Positions 17,802 to 26,371 of a stretch of DNA of 64,000 bases are shown piece by piece. The position numbers were made by a program, and so were the translations under genes. The stretch's first letter is position 1. Each line of letters starts with the position of its first letter. The notes under the pieces were generated by a model. That model was not told the DNA's origin and made no database searches. It saw only the letters and a list, made by a program, of their open reading frames with translations. Source of the DNA: CAYMDS01 sp964653195 (lineage in GTDB: Bacteria; Patescibacteriota; Microgenomatia; Levybacterales; UBA12049); contig CAZZCX010000005.1 in assembly GCA_964653195.1 (NCBI GenBank), forward strand, positions 6,587-70,586, written 5' to 3'.

Positions 17802-18266
17802 ATGAAAATTAATCAAAAAATGCTATTATATATATCCCTGATACTCTCACTGGTAGGTACCCTGATGAGTTTATACTTCAGTGAAATTTTGCATTTTCCA
17901 CCTTGTATTCTTTGCTGGTATCAAAGAATCGCAATGTATCCTTTGATTCCTATTCTTGCAATAGGAATTTATCTTAAGGATAAAAAGTTACCCTTTTATG
18001 TTCTACCTTTGAGCGTATCTGGCTTATTTATCGCAATTTATCATAATTTACTTTATTACAAGATTCTTCCTGAAAGCGCAACACCTTGCCTGCTAGGAGT
18101 ATCATGCACCACCAAATATATTGAATGGTTCGGGTTTATAACAATCCCATTATTGTCACTTATTGCCTTTTTGATTATTACTGTATGTATGATAGGATAT
18201 GGTAGAAGTTTAAAAATCAAAGATAAAATCTCAAAAATAAAAGTTAAAAAATATAAGAAGAGATAA
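17802..18266 (+). CDS. DsbB/BdbC-like disulfide bond formation protein
   Basis: 154 residues from ATG 17802 (an in-frame TTG lies 9 bp earlier). Four membrane helices. The first periplasmic loop has the active CxxC (PPCILCWYQRIAMYP), the second loop the Cys pair PCLLGVSCTTKYIEWFGF. This is the quinone-linked oxidase that keeps a DsbA partner oxidised; the partner is encoded 66 bp downstream. A second, altered DsbB-like gene is at 35117-35539. The tail is lysine-rich and cytosolic. Confidence 0.93.
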   Translation: MKINQKMLLYISLILSLVGTLMSLYFSEILHFPPCILCWYQRIAMYPLIPILAIGIYLKDKKLPFYVLPLSVSGLFIAIYHNLLYYKILPESATPCLLGVSCTTKYIEWFGFITIPLLSLIAFLIITVCMIGYGRSLKIKDKISKIKVKKYKKR

Positions 18267-18273
18267 TATTATT

Positions 18274-18322
18274 AACTTATAACTTATAACTTATAACTTA
18301 TAACTTATAACTTATAACTTAT
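18274..18322. repeat. perfect heptamer array, AACTTAT x7
   Basis: Seven identical 7-bp units, 49 bp, between the dsbB-like and dsbA-like genes and ending 10 bp before the dsbA ATG. Confidence 0.98.
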
Positions 18323-18332
18323 CGTTATTTAT

Positions 18333-18989
18333 ATGACTACAGAAACAAAAATATTAGCAGCAATAGGATTGACGACCGTAATAATTATGGCTGCTGGTAT
18401 ATTTTTCCTTAGTAAGCCTGCATCTACTGATTTATCTACTGCCAGACAGGTAAATCAAAGTATTTTAGTTAAGCCAGATAGCTCACAGTCTGGACCGCTT
18501 GACGCCAAAGTAACTCTTGTAGAATTTGGTGATTTTCAGTGTCCAGCGTGTGCTCAAACAGCATCGACGATAAAAACTCTTAAAGAAGAATTTAAGGGAA
18601 AAGTTAATTTCGTATTCAGACACTATCCGCTTCCACAACATAAAAATGCCATATTAGCAGCTATGGCCTCTGAAGCAGCAGGTGAACAAAGTAAATTCTG
18701 GGAGATGCATGATGTGATTTATGCAAATCAGACAGAATGGTCAGAATCGGAAAAAGCAATAGATTTTTTCGTAAAGTATGCTAAAAATTTATCTTTAGAT
18801 ACTGAAAAGTTTAAAAAAGCATTGACAGATGAAAAGTTCAAACCAAAAATCTTAAGAGATGAAGCTGACGGTGGAGCAGCACAAATACGTTATACTCCTA
18901 CATTGTTTATTAATGAAAAGATAATTGAAGGTTCTTCAAGCTATGATATCTTAAAAAGCGGAATTGAGACGGAATTGAATAAAAATTGA
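18333..18989 (+). CDS. DsbA-family thiol:disulfide oxidoreductase
   Basis: 218 residues. N-terminal signal-anchor (residues 8-27), then a thioredoxin fold with the catalytic CPAC (EFGDFQCPACAQT), the DsbA helical insert and the cis-Pro loop RYTPTLFINEK. It introduces disulfides into exported proteins and is reoxidised by the DsbB-like protein just upstream. The family relation is to DsbA/DsbG-like and BdbD proteins. The heptamer array just upstream leaves almost no room for a ribosome site. Confidence 0.93.
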   Translation: MTTETKILAAIGLTTVIIMAAGIFFLSKPASTDLSTARQVNQSILVKPDSSQSGPLDAKVTLVEFGDFQCPACAQTASTIKTLKEEFKGKVNFVFRHYPLPQHKNAILAAMASEAAGEQSKFWEMHDVIYANQTEWSESEKAIDFFVKYAKNLSLDTEKFKKALTDEKFKPKILRDEADGGAAQIRYTPTLFINEKIIEGSSSYDILKSGIETELNKN

Positions 18990-19067
18990 AACTAATATTG
19001 CCACAATTTTCGTAAATTAATTTTTAAATTCTTAAGATTAATAGTTCTTCTAATGTAGTTAAAATCT

Positions 19068-19550
19068 ATGTATCATCCAGTAGTAGATAAAATTAAAAGT
19101 ATACTTAATGCAAATAAACTCTGGTACGAGTCGTTTGAGCATGCACCTGTTAAAACCAGCATTGAGGCAGCACAGGTTAGAACTGGATATACTCTTGCCC
19201 AGGGAGCGAAGGCACTTATCGTAAGAGTGAAGAAAAATGGTGAAAAATACTTTGTAATGCTTGTTTTGCCGGGAGATAAAAGGTTTGATAAAGATAGAGC
19301 CAAGAAAGTTTTAGGATCAAATGATATTCGCTTTGCGACTGAGGGAGAAATAGGTACTATTACAGATGGTGTAAAGATAGGCGGTATTCCACCATTTGGC
19401 AACTTATTTAATTTAAAAGTATTCGCTGATCCATCGGTTCTCAGAAATGAAAAAATTATATTTAATGCAGGTGATAGGGGATTTTCAATCGCGATGAAAG
19501 CACATGATTATGAAAATCTAGTTGATCCGATTATAAGTGAACTTATTTAA
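19068..19550 (+). CDS. YbaK/aminoacyl-tRNA deacylase-like protein
   Basis: 160 residues, one YbaK/ProX editing domain: EHAPVKTSIEAAQVRTG, QGAKALIVRVKKNG with the conserved Lys, KFFVMLVLPGD-like strand, and the closing IGGIPPFGNLF. These enzymes hydrolyse mischarged tRNA (Cys-tRNAPro or Ala-tRNAPro type). The exact substrate cannot be assigned. It sits 78 bp after dsbA on the same strand. Confidence 0.88.
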   Translation: MYHPVVDKIKSILNANKLWYESFEHAPVKTSIEAAQVRTGYTLAQGAKALIVRVKKNGEKYFVMLVLPGDKRFDKDRAKKVLGSNDIRFATEGEIGTITDGVKIGGIPPFGNLFNLKVFADPSVLRNEKIIFNAGDRGFSIAMKAHDYENLVDPIISELI

Positions 19551-19605
19551 TAAACTAAAGAAAACTGCATTTGCTATATAAACATTTATTGAATATTATA
19601 TATTT

Positions 19606-20004
19606 ATGAATGAGCTTTTTAGAAAATTTGCACATAAAACTTCAGAATTGACCGGTACCTCATGGGCATTTACAGCAGCAGTAAGTATAATTCTTATTTG
19701 GGCAATTACAGGTCCGATATTCAACTTTTCTTCTTCCTGGCAGCTTGTTATAAATACTACAACTACAATAATAACTTTTCTTATGATTTTCTTGGTTCAA
19801 AATACACAAATTAGAGACACAAAAGCAATTCATCTTAAGCTGGATGAACTAATTAAAGCATTGGGGAAAGCCAGAAACGCGTTGATTGATGCTGAAGATT
19901 TACCGGATGACCAACTGGAGACATACAGAGAAGCGTTTATGAAAATCGCTGAAAAGACAAATCAGAAAGCACATGAAAAAAGTGACAAATCAAATCTTGC
20001 TTAA
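19606..20004 (+). CDS. low-affinity iron permease-family small membrane protein
   Basis: 132 residues. Two membrane helices (about residues 20-38 and 45-66) around WAITGPIFNFSSSWQLVINTTTTIITFLMIFLVQNTQIRDTKAIHLKLDELI, which is the typical core of the bacterial low-affinity iron permease family (PF04120). Bacterial members are much shorter than the yeast Fet4 protein and their transport role is not proven. The C-terminal helix is charged. It converges with the C39 peptidase gene. Confidence 0.85.
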   Translation: MNELFRKFAHKTSELTGTSWAFTAAVSIILIWAITGPIFNFSSSWQLVINTTTTIITFLMIFLVQNTQIRDTKAIHLKLDELIKALGKARNALIDAEDLPDDQLETYREAFMKIAEKTNQKAHEKSDKSNLA

Positions 20005-20012
20005 GTAGTCAA

Positions 20013-21122
20013 TTATAAAGAATTAAGTTCTACTTTCGCATCTGACAAATTTTCGTTATAAAATACAGCTTTTTCAAATTCCGTTCTCGCTAAAGTTTTC
20101 CCCCCTTTTATTTTATATATTTTCCCTCTGATAATATAGACTTCAGAATAAGCGCGGTTATATCGATAAATGATATTATTTGTAATCGTAAATACCTTAT
20201 CATAATTTCCTAACATGAAATAAGCTTCTACTGGCTCTAATTGATACCATAAAGTTCGAAATGGTATAAGATTTTCAACTTTCTCAAACTCATCTACTGA
20301 TTTTTGGTATTCTTTAAGATAAAAGTATGCAACCGAGAGATTGAATCTGCTATATATATCATCTGGATTCGACTTCAGTTTTTCGATATTCCTAGATGCA
20401 GTTTTTTTCCATGCTACTTTTTCATTGATGTTTTCACCTATAATTTTTTCTGCAATTTCCTTTTTTTCTTTCGGAACTAGTACTAAGTATTCGTAGTCGA
20501 ATTTCTCCCACATCGTATTGAAATCAGAATATGAAAAAGATAAATTAGCACCAGTATAAGAATCATCCTGAATTATGGTTTGTGTCGTATCGTTAAAACC
20601 TTTTATCACGCGGTAGTGACCTATATCTTCGTTTATCTGCAACCAAGTACGAGTAAGTATTGGGATATCATATGTTATAAACTTTTTCAAAAGTTCTATA
20701 TCACCATTTGGTCTATGATATGTATGAAGTCCATATGTTTTTGCATGTTTTTCAATCTCCTCAATAGTAACTGATTTATCATCATTATCGCCAACAGGAT
20801 TCTGGAAAGGTCTTAATATTTGCCCTAACTCTTGTTGGGATGCCGTGATTCGATAATACGAAAGTAGCATTGAGTAAGAAGCGGGACCACAGTTATTAAA
20901 AGTCTGTTTTACATAGTAGTTGTTATTTAATACTTTATTTTGAGGGATCTGTAATAAGGGAACAGTCATTGAGCTGGGAGTTTCATTCGTTTTGGTTGTA
21001 GCTGGATTTGTATGAGAACTATTCTGGTTTATGTCAGATTTTCTTTTCGAAAAAACAATAATAGAAATAGTAATTAAGTTTATGCAGATAATTACAAGTA
21101 ATATGTAATTTATTTTTTTCAT
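20013..21122 (-). CDS. exported C39-like cysteine peptidase with TPR repeats
   Basis: 369 residues. N-terminal membrane anchor (residues 4-24), Thr/Pro linker, then a peptidase C39-like domain: catalytic Cys in FNNCGPASYSMLLSYY, His in GHYRVIKGFN, followed by the Asp-containing IIQDDSY. A C-terminal half of about 150 residues is TPR (YSRFNLSVAYFYLKEYQKSVDEFEK, then YFMLGNYDKVF and GKIYKIKGGKTLARTEFEKAV). Likely a surface-facing peptidase or amidase with a binding platform; the substrate is unknown. Divergent from the L,D-transpeptidase gene. Confidence 0.88.
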   Translation of the reverse strand: MKKINYILLVIICINLITISIIVFSKRKSDINQNSSHTNPATTKTNETPSSMTVPLLQIPQNKVLNNNYYVKQTFNNCGPASYSMLLSYYRITASQQELGQILRPFQNPVGDNDDKSVTIEEIEKHAKTYGLHTYHRPNGDIELLKKFITYDIPILTRTWLQINEDIGHYRVIKGFNDTTQTIIQDDSYTGANLSFSYSDFNTMWEKFDYEYLVLVPKEKKEIAEKIIGENINEKVAWKKTASRNIEKLKSNPDDIYSRFNLSVAYFYLKEYQKSVDEFEKVENLIPFRTLWYQLEPVEAYFMLGNYDKVFTITNNIIYRYNRAYSEVYIIRGKIYKIKGGKTLARTEFEKAVFYNENLSDAKVELNSL

Positions 21123-21319
21123 AATCGCTATTGTAGCAAAAATTTATTAGTTAGATATTTCTTTATATTAATACACGCTATTCAGCTTTATATTACAAAT
21201 ATCCTTCAATAAAAAGATTTGAAGAAAAAGTGATTGTATCTTTTCGATATATGTGATCGATCGTAAAGTACATGTTTGACTGGTATAATATATTTTGAAA
21301 TTTTGCTATAGTTCTTTTT

Positions 21320-21904
21320 GTGAAGAAATTAATATTTTTGCTTATTTTCGTAATTGTTTTGGGAATTTTATCTTTATTTACTAAAACGAATGAAGAAAAT
21401 GTAGCTAATAAGTTTGAAATAAAAAATGATTATTGGCTTGTGTTATATCGTAAGTCAAACAAAGAATTTTTATATTTAGGAATACCGGGAGATATGAAAA
21501 ACAGTAAACTGATAAAAAGTTTTATTGTTAAGACGGGTATACCAGGTGAGCGTCCGACGCCATTGCCAAAATTAGTTGAATTAGATTACTGGATTATCAC
21601 CAAAAAAGCAGAATCATTTGAAAATCCTGAGACAGCACCATATTTTTTGAGTCTGAATATTCCTGCTCCTACCGGTATTCCTTTCGGACCTGAGCCTTAT
21701 TTGGAATGCGGAGGCATTCAGTGTCAATGGGAGCTGCCTGGTGAGTTTGGTTTACATGGTGTAAATGGAGATGAGTCGAAATTGGCAAGCGAAAATCCGG
21801 GGAGTTCAGGTTGTATCAGGCACAAAGATTCCGATATAACATATCTGTATAATCTTTTAAATCCAACAAAAGAAGAAATTAGGTATTACATAGAAGACAT
21901 TTAG
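21320..21904 (+). CDS. L,D-transpeptidase (YkuD) family protein
   Basis: 194 residues from a GTG start at 21320. Short N-terminal anchor (residues 3-20). The catalytic motif is present at the end: HGVNGD then SSGCIRHKDSDI, the HGX...SxGCIR pattern with nucleophilic Cys. It cross-links peptidoglycan by 3-3 bonds or attaches proteins to it. The YkuD domain looks short at the N-terminal side. An extended -10 (TGGTATAAT) lies at about 21275-21283. Confidence 0.85.
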   Translation: MKKLIFLLIFVIVLGILSLFTKTNEENVANKFEIKNDYWLVLYRKSNKEFLYLGIPGDMKNSKLIKSFIVKTGIPGERPTPLPKLVELDYWIITKKAESFENPETAPYFLSLNIPAPTGIPFGPEPYLECGGIQCQWELPGEFGLHGVNGDESKLASENPGSSGCIRHKDSDITYLYNLLNPTKEEIRYYIEDI

Positions 21905-22062
21905 AGAGTATAAAAATCTTTATTTTTAGGTGTCAATTAATTCATTAATTTTTAATTTCGAAAATATATGGAGATTGGAAAATAGATACTGGATATTTTT
22001 CTTTCAGCTGCATTTCAGCCACGATGATATAATTTAAGCTAAAATACGCGCAATTCATAAAT

Positions 22063-22737
22063 ATGAAAGTATTAGTTATCGAGGATGAGCATAAAATAGC
22101 ACAGTCTATAAAAAGGGGACTTGAGTCGGAAAATTTTATTGTTGATATCGCGTTTGACGGTACAACAGGACTTGACCTCGCATTAGCTGAAGAATACGAT
22201 GCGATAATTCTTGATCGGCTTTTGCCAGGAGTAGATGGTATTACTATAGCCAAAAATTTAAGGAAAAACTTTAATCACACACCTATACTAATGCTTACAG
22301 CGAAAGAGCAGATTGAAGATAGGGTAGAAGGATTAGATTCGGGTGCAGATGATTATTTGTCAAAACCCTTTGCATTTTCAGAATTGGTTGCAAGAATTCG
22401 TGCTTTAATCAGAAGGCCAAAGGAATTTAAGAATCCTGTTTTGACAATCGGTGATTTATCTTTACATACTCAGACTTATGAAGTAAAAAGGTCAGGAAAA
22501 AGTATAAATCTAACATCTAAAGAATACTCACTTTTAGAATACCTCATGAGAAACAAAGAAAAAATAATTACCAAGGATCAAATTATAAATCACGTTTGGA
22601 GTTATGATGATGATGTATTGCCAAATACAGTAGAGGTGTGGATACTTCATCTGCGTAAAAAAATTGATAAAGCATTTCCGCACAATAAGCCATTGATTCA
22701 CACTGTAAGAGGATTCGGATACAAGATCGTAAAATAA
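22063..22737 (+). CDS. OmpR/PhoB-family response regulator
   Basis: 224 residues. Receiver domain with the acidic pocket ED near residue 8-9, phospho-acceptor Asp in YDAIILDRLLPGVDG, Thr in MLTAKEQ and Lys in YLSKPF. Winged-helix DNA-binding domain from about residue 128, ending VEVWILHLRKKID and VRGFGYKIVK. Paired with the histidine kinase 103 bp downstream. The small exported protein at 24094 is a plausible target because it follows directly. Confidence 0.95.
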   Translation: MKVLVIEDEHKIAQSIKRGLESENFIVDIAFDGTTGLDLALAEEYDAIILDRLLPGVDGITIAKNLRKNFNHTPILMLTAKEQIEDRVEGLDSGADDYLSKPFAFSELVARIRALIRRPKEFKNPVLTIGDLSLHTQTYEVKRSGKSINLTSKEYSLLEYLMRNKEKIITKDQIINHVWSYDDDVLPNTVEVWILHLRKKIDKAFPHNKPLIHTVRGFGYKIVK

Positions 22738-22838
22738 AAAATCAAAAATTAGAAATAAAAAATACAGACTAAATTTGAAAAATATTTTAATTATTATTTT
22801 TTGTTTTTGAGATTTTATTTTTAATATTTAATTTACTA
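22738..22838. repeat. A/T-rich imperfect inverted repeat between regulator and kinase
   Basis: The A-rich left part and the T-rich right part can pair imperfectly. The right end (TTTTTAATATTTAATTTA) is nearly the same as the right end of the rpsF-ssb spacer at 60380-60400, so these are copies of one family. Confidence 0.65.
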
Positions 22839-22840
22839 AC

Positions 22841-23857
22841 GTGTTTCATTCAGCAAAACTTAAATTAACCGCTTGGTATCTTCTCATCATCATGATTATA
22901 AGCGTGATGTTCAGTATCGGCATTTTCAGAATTTTGAGCATGGAGCTAGATCGCATCGCTTATCAGAGAAGAATTAGATTTGAGCAGGTTGAGTCAGATT
23001 GGAGACTACCTTATACGTTACGTAACTATCTGATGAACAGACTTGATCCTGAAGTGATAAGTGAAGCAAAAGGAAGGTTAGCGTCGCAACTTATTTTAAT
23101 TAATGGTGGTATTTTGATAGCTGCAAGTCTTGCAGGATACTTTCTAGCCGGTAGAACATTAAAACCAATTCAGCAAATGGTAGATGATCAGAAACGGTTT
23201 ATAGCTGATGCCTCACATGAGCTTAGAACCCCACTTACTTCGTTGCGATCTGAAATAGAAGTTGGCTTGATGGATGAAAAAATGAACTTAAATGACACAA
23301 AGGTTTTATTGAAAAGCAATCTTGAGGAAGTCATCAAATTACAGTCTCTAACTGACAAGCTTTTGACTTTGGCAAAAAAGAACGATGTTTCAATCCAGCA
23401 AGTATACAAACGAGTATCGCTAAAGTTATGTCTAGATAATGCGATAAAGAAATTGAATGGATCTTTTAAGAAAAAAAACATTGTGCTTAAAAAAGATATA
23501 AAAGAAATTTATATAAATGCGAAGGAAGATCGAATAACCGAATTGTTCGTCATACTTTTAGATAACGCTATGAAATATAGTTTGGTAAATAGTGAAATTA
23601 AAATTACTCTAAAAATATGGCGAGGCATGGCATACGCATCTATAAAAGATTATGGCATTGGTATATCAAAAAAAGAGTTACCTCATATTTTTGATAGATT
23701 TTATCGTGCTGATTTATCAAGAACTGCAACTGTCGCCTCAGGCTTCGGATTGGGTTTGTCGATTGCTAGAGATATAGTAAAGGATCATTCAGGAAGTATC
23801 TATGTAAAAAGTAAAGAAAAAAAAGGATCTGAATTTATAGTGAAATTTCCTCTTTAA
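22841..23857 (+). CDS. sensor histidine kinase
   Basis: 338 residues from GTG 22841. Two membrane helices (about residues 9-29 and 86-107) enclose a short extracellular loop of about 55 residues. Then a short HAMP-like linker, the H-box FIADASHELRTPLTSL, N-box LLDNAMKYS, G1 KDYGIGISK, F-box IFDRFYRAD and G2 ASGFGLGLSIA. It should phosphorylate the regulator encoded upstream. CiaH/BaeS-like arrangement; the signal is unknown. Confidence 0.95.
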   Translation: MFHSAKLKLTAWYLLIIMIISVMFSIGIFRILSMELDRIAYQRRIRFEQVESDWRLPYTLRNYLMNRLDPEVISEAKGRLASQLILINGGILIAASLAGYFLAGRTLKPIQQMVDDQKRFIADASHELRTPLTSLRSEIEVGLMDEKMNLNDTKVLLKSNLEEVIKLQSLTDKLLTLAKKNDVSIQQVYKRVSLKLCLDNAIKKLNGSFKKKNIVLKKDIKEIYINAKEDRITELFVILLDNAMKYSLVNSEIKITLKIWRGMAYASIKDYGIGISKKELPHIFDRFYRADLSRTATVASGFGLGLSIARDIVKDHSGSIYVKSKEKKGSEFIVKFPL

Positions 23858-23938
23858 GCATTTTTTCAGCTACAAATTATAATATAAAAAGTAATTATAT
23901 ATTTATTCTTGGAGCAAAGTGTGAAGTTATAGGGTGTA

Positions 23939-23966
23939 TAGTTCTCATATAATTCGAACAATATAT
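23939..23966. repeat. partial TTGTTCGA element
   Basis: TAGTTCTCAT, then ATTCGAACAATATAT: a shortened copy of the repeat seen in full around the GIY-YIG gene (25.9 and 26.3 kb). Confidence 0.65.
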
Positions 23967-24002
23967 TTCGAAAGGTCGCCAAGTTAAAACTTCGGCGAGG
24001 TG

Positions 24003-24074
24003 ACCCGCCTAAGCTAACTTTGGAACTTTTTAATACTATTCGTATACGTTCCAAAGAGCGCTTGAACGGCGGGC
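24003..24074. repeat. ACCCGCC...GGCGGGC palindromic element
   Basis: Outer arms ACCCGCC and GGCGGGC enclose an inner hairpin (TTTGGAAC paired with GTTCCAAA) and the words TACTATTCGTA and AAAGAGCG. A second copy with the same outer arms and words is at 31252-31322. Just before it (about 23977-23999) a small hairpin TCGCC...GGCGA is seen. Confidence 0.8.
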
Positions 24075-24093
24075 GAGGAGGGGGGTGATAAAG

Positions 24094-24570
24094 ATGAATA
24101 AAAAATATATTTTACCGGCAATTACCATCTTAGCAGCAGGAGCGATGCTTTTTGGTGCTACAACTACTTATGCGAATACTTATGATGCGCAAACATTTGT
24201 TCAGAAACTTGCGGTCAAGCTTGGAGTGTCGGAAGATAAAGTCCAAAATGCTGTAAATGATTTGAGAACTGAAAGGCAATCGGAAATGCAGAAAAAGCTT
24301 GAAGAAAAATTGACACAAGCCGTGAAAGACGGGAAAATTACCGAATCCCAAAAATCGGCGATTTTGGCAAAACATAAAGAAATGCAAGCAAAGCACATAT
24401 CGAATAGAGATGTATTTAAAGATATGACTGTCGAAGAGAGAAGAAGTGCGATGCAAAAAGAAAGAGATGAATTAAAGATTTGGGCTGATGAGCAAAATAT
24501 AGATTTAAAAGAGTTATTAGGAATTAAGGGTAAATGGGGAATGGGGTGGAAGATGAAAATGATGCATTAA
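24094..24570 (+). CDS. small exported Lys/Met-rich protein, DUF2680-like
   Basis: 158 residues from ATG 24094. A cleavable-type signal peptide (MNKKYILPAITILAAGAMLFGATTTYA) is followed by a fully helical, charged mature part: FVQKLAVKLGVSEDKVQNA resembles DUF2680-like exported helices, and the end is Met/Lys/Trp-rich (GKWGMGWKMKMMH), which could bind metal. The ribosome site is GAGGAGGGGGGTGAT, the strongest in the window, and it directly adjoins the end of the palindromic element at 24003-24074. Location after a two-component system suggests an envelope stress or metal-linked function; this is inference. Confidence 0.8.
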   Translation: MNKKYILPAITILAAGAMLFGATTTYANTYDAQTFVQKLAVKLGVSEDKVQNAVNDLRTERQSEMQKKLEEKLTQAVKDGKITESQKSAILAKHKEMQAKHISNRDVFKDMTVEERRSAMQKERDELKIWADEQNIDLKELLGIKGKWGMGWKMKMMH

Positions 24571-24587
24571 ATCTGACACTTTTTTCA

Positions 24588-24622
24588 GCAAACACCGGCA
24601 GAAATGCTTGGTGTTCTGCTGT
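24588..24622. terminator. hairpin after the exported protein gene
   Basis: CAGCAAACACC pairs with GGTGTTCTGCTG around a 12-nt loop. No strong T run follows, so termination is only likely. Confidence 0.45.
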
Positions 24623-24645
24623 AATTATTAATTATCCATTTTATA

Positions 24646-24672
24646 TGTCATCCTGAACTTGATTCAGGATCC
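24646..24672. repeat. TGTCATCCTGAA palindromic repeat
   Basis: TGTCATCCTGAA then TTCAGGATCC, one arm of a family also found at 29162-29219 and 33685-33754. Confidence 0.8.
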
Positions 24673-24734
24673 TTATAGTTTTATATATACTTAAGAATTA
24701 TATGAATTAATTAGTTTTATATTATAATTCGATT

Positions 24735-25865
24735 ATGGAAAATAATTTAACAGATTTATCCACTGAAAATGTACAAGAAAAAGTAATTTCAATACAAACA
24801 AATAAATTACACAAAATTATATTTTATAGTTTGATTTCAGTTATTTTAGTAGTTGTTTTCGGTTATGTAGTTTTAACTTTAAAGTCGAAAACAAGCTCGT
24901 TCAATCCTCAAATAACTCAAACAAAAAAAATTACTAAAGATATTAAAGCATCAGTTACTCCCATACCTTTTGCAGAACTTACGATTCCTTATCTTCGCAA
25001 TAAAAAATATATAAGTAAGTTAGGAGAACTGAATCAGGTATCCGTGGGATCTTATTATAAATCATTTATAACTTATTACACATCAGATGGGCTACGGGTA
25101 AACGGATTATTGACTGTACCAAATGAAGAAATGCCGCAGGAAGGTTTTCCGGCAATTGTTTTCGTACATGGTTATATACCGCCTGCAATATATTCAACAA
25201 CGAGTGAAGCTTATTTTGCGTATGTCGATTATCTCGCAAGTTCTGGATTTGTGGTTTTCAAAATTGATCTGAGGGGACATGGCTCATCTGAGGGAGAGGC
25301 AGGAGGAGGTTATTATGGATCGGATTATGTGTCAGATATTCTTCATGCATATAATGCCCTAGAGAATCTCGAATATGTGAATCCAAAAAAGATCGGTTTA
25401 TGGGGGCATAGTATGAGTGGAAATGCTGTTTTGAGAAGTATGGCTGCTCGACCTGAAATACCGGCAGGAGTGATATGGGCAGGTGCAGTATATACCTATG
25501 TAGATATGCAGAAGTATGGAATCAGTGATTCAAGTTATCAACCACCTGTCTCTAATATTCAACGTCAAAATAGACGTAGGGAATTATTTGAAAAGTATGG
25601 GAGCCCAAGTGCGACCAGTGCGTTTTGGAAGCAAGTGGCACCGACTAATTATTTATTTGATTTGAAAGGCGCAATAAGTCTTCATCATGCAGTGGATGAC
25701 TCAGTCGTAAATATCGGCTACAGTCGTGATTTAAATGGTCTACTTGATGACACAAGTGTTGAGCATGAATTGTATGAATACGATTCTGGCGGACATAATA
25801 TCTCAGGTAGTAGTTTCACTCTCGCAATGCAAAGAACTGTAGAATTCTTCAAAAAACATTTGTAA
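24735..25865 (+). CDS. membrane-anchored alpha/beta hydrolase (paralog of 4635-5726)
   Basis: 376 residues. N-terminal cytosolic 28 residues, one membrane helix (about 29-51), then the hydrolase domain with VHGYIPP, KIDLRGHGSSEG, the nucleophile elbow GHSMSG, the Asp loop HHAVDDSV and the catalytic His in YDSGGHNIS. The triad is complete. Sequence order, anchor and the uncommon HGYIPP motif match the gene at 4635, so the two arose by duplication. Both probably act outside the cell on peptides or esters; substrate unknown. Confidence 0.88.
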   Translation: MENNLTDLSTENVQEKVISIQTNKLHKIIFYSLISVILVVVFGYVVLTLKSKTSSFNPQITQTKKITKDIKASVTPIPFAELTIPYLRNKKYISKLGELNQVSVGSYYKSFITYYTSDGLRVNGLLTVPNEEMPQEGFPAIVFVHGYIPPAIYSTTSEAYFAYVDYLASSGFVVFKIDLRGHGSSEGEAGGGYYGSDYVSDILHAYNALENLEYVNPKKIGLWGHSMSGNAVLRSMAARPEIPAGVIWAGAVYTYVDMQKYGISDSSYQPPVSNIQRQNRRRELFEKYGSPSATSAFWKQVAPTNYLFDLKGAISLHHAVDDSVVNIGYSRDLNGLLDDTSVEHELYEYDSGGHNISGSSFTLAMQRTVEFFKKHL

Positions 25866-25870
25866 TGGTA

Positions 25871-25944
25871 ATATTCTTCGAGCGAAGCGAGAAGTAAACA
25901 GCAGTAGTTCTCATTTCATTCGAACAATAAATACTATTCTTCGA
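25871..25944. repeat. left copy of 74-bp repeat bracketing the GIY-YIG gene
   Basis: Begins ATATTCTTCGAGCGAAGCGA and ends ATTCTTCGA. It differs from the copy at 26240-26313 at only 3 of 74 positions and lies in the same orientation. A further diverged piece of the element runs to about 25975. Confidence 0.95.
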
Positions 25945-25977
25945 AGCGTGAAGCGCTGAGAAGTAAAGTGCAATAAT

Positions 25978-26235
25978 ATGCCCAAGAGATGGAAGTGGTA
26001 CGTATATATTTTAGAGTGCTTAGATGGATTTTACTATACAGGTATTACTTGGAATTTAGATTTAAGAATGGAACAACATAAAAGCGGGATTGGTAGTAAT
26101 TTTACTAAAAAACATGGATTTAAAAAGCTTCGTTATTTTGAGGAATTTTTTGATTTAATACAAGCAAGAGAAAGAGAAATTCAACTTAAGGACTATAGTA
26201 GAAAGAAAAAAGAAGCTTTATTTTTAAGGCAATAG
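25978..26235 (+). CDS. single-domain GIY-YIG nuclease (UPF0213/YhbQ-like)
   Basis: 85 residues. The GIY-YIG core is WYVYILECLDGFYYTGITW (YVY...YTGIT replaces GIY-YIG), followed by the helix with the conserved Arg (LDLRMEQHKSG), Tyr (LRYFEEF) and the catalytic-type Glu in AREREIQLKD. Members are stand-alone nucleases of uncertain role, some from mobile DNA. The gene is bracketed by direct 74-bp repeats that end only 33 bp before its ATG and start 4 bp after its stop, so gene plus repeats looks like a cassette. Confidence 0.9.
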   Translation: MPKRWKWYVYILECLDGFYYTGITWNLDLRMEQHKSGIGSNFTKKHGFKKLRYFEEFFDLIQAREREIQLKDYSRKKKEALFLRQ

Positions 26236-26239
26236 GAAT

Positions 26240-26313
26240 ATATTCTTCGAGCGAAGCGAGAAGTAACCAGCAGTAGTTCTCATTTCATTCGCACAATAAA
26301 TACCATTCTTCGA
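26240..26313. repeat. right copy of 74-bp repeat bracketing the GIY-YIG gene
   Basis: 71 of 74 positions match the copy at 25871-25944, same strand. A diverged continuation with GAGAAG and TTCTTG...CGAACAATATA reaches 26371, at the MsrB stop. Confidence 0.95.
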
Positions 26314-26371
26314 GCCAAGCGAGAAGTAGTGAGAAGTTAATAATTAGTTCTTGTTTTACTCGAACAATATA

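Noticed and set aside
18274..18322. CRISPR-like or origin iterons
   Set aside because: Directly abutting 7-bp units with no spacers and no replication gene nearby.
25871..26371. CRISPR array
   Set aside because: Only two long repeats with a coding gene between them, no regular spacers; no cas gene in the window.
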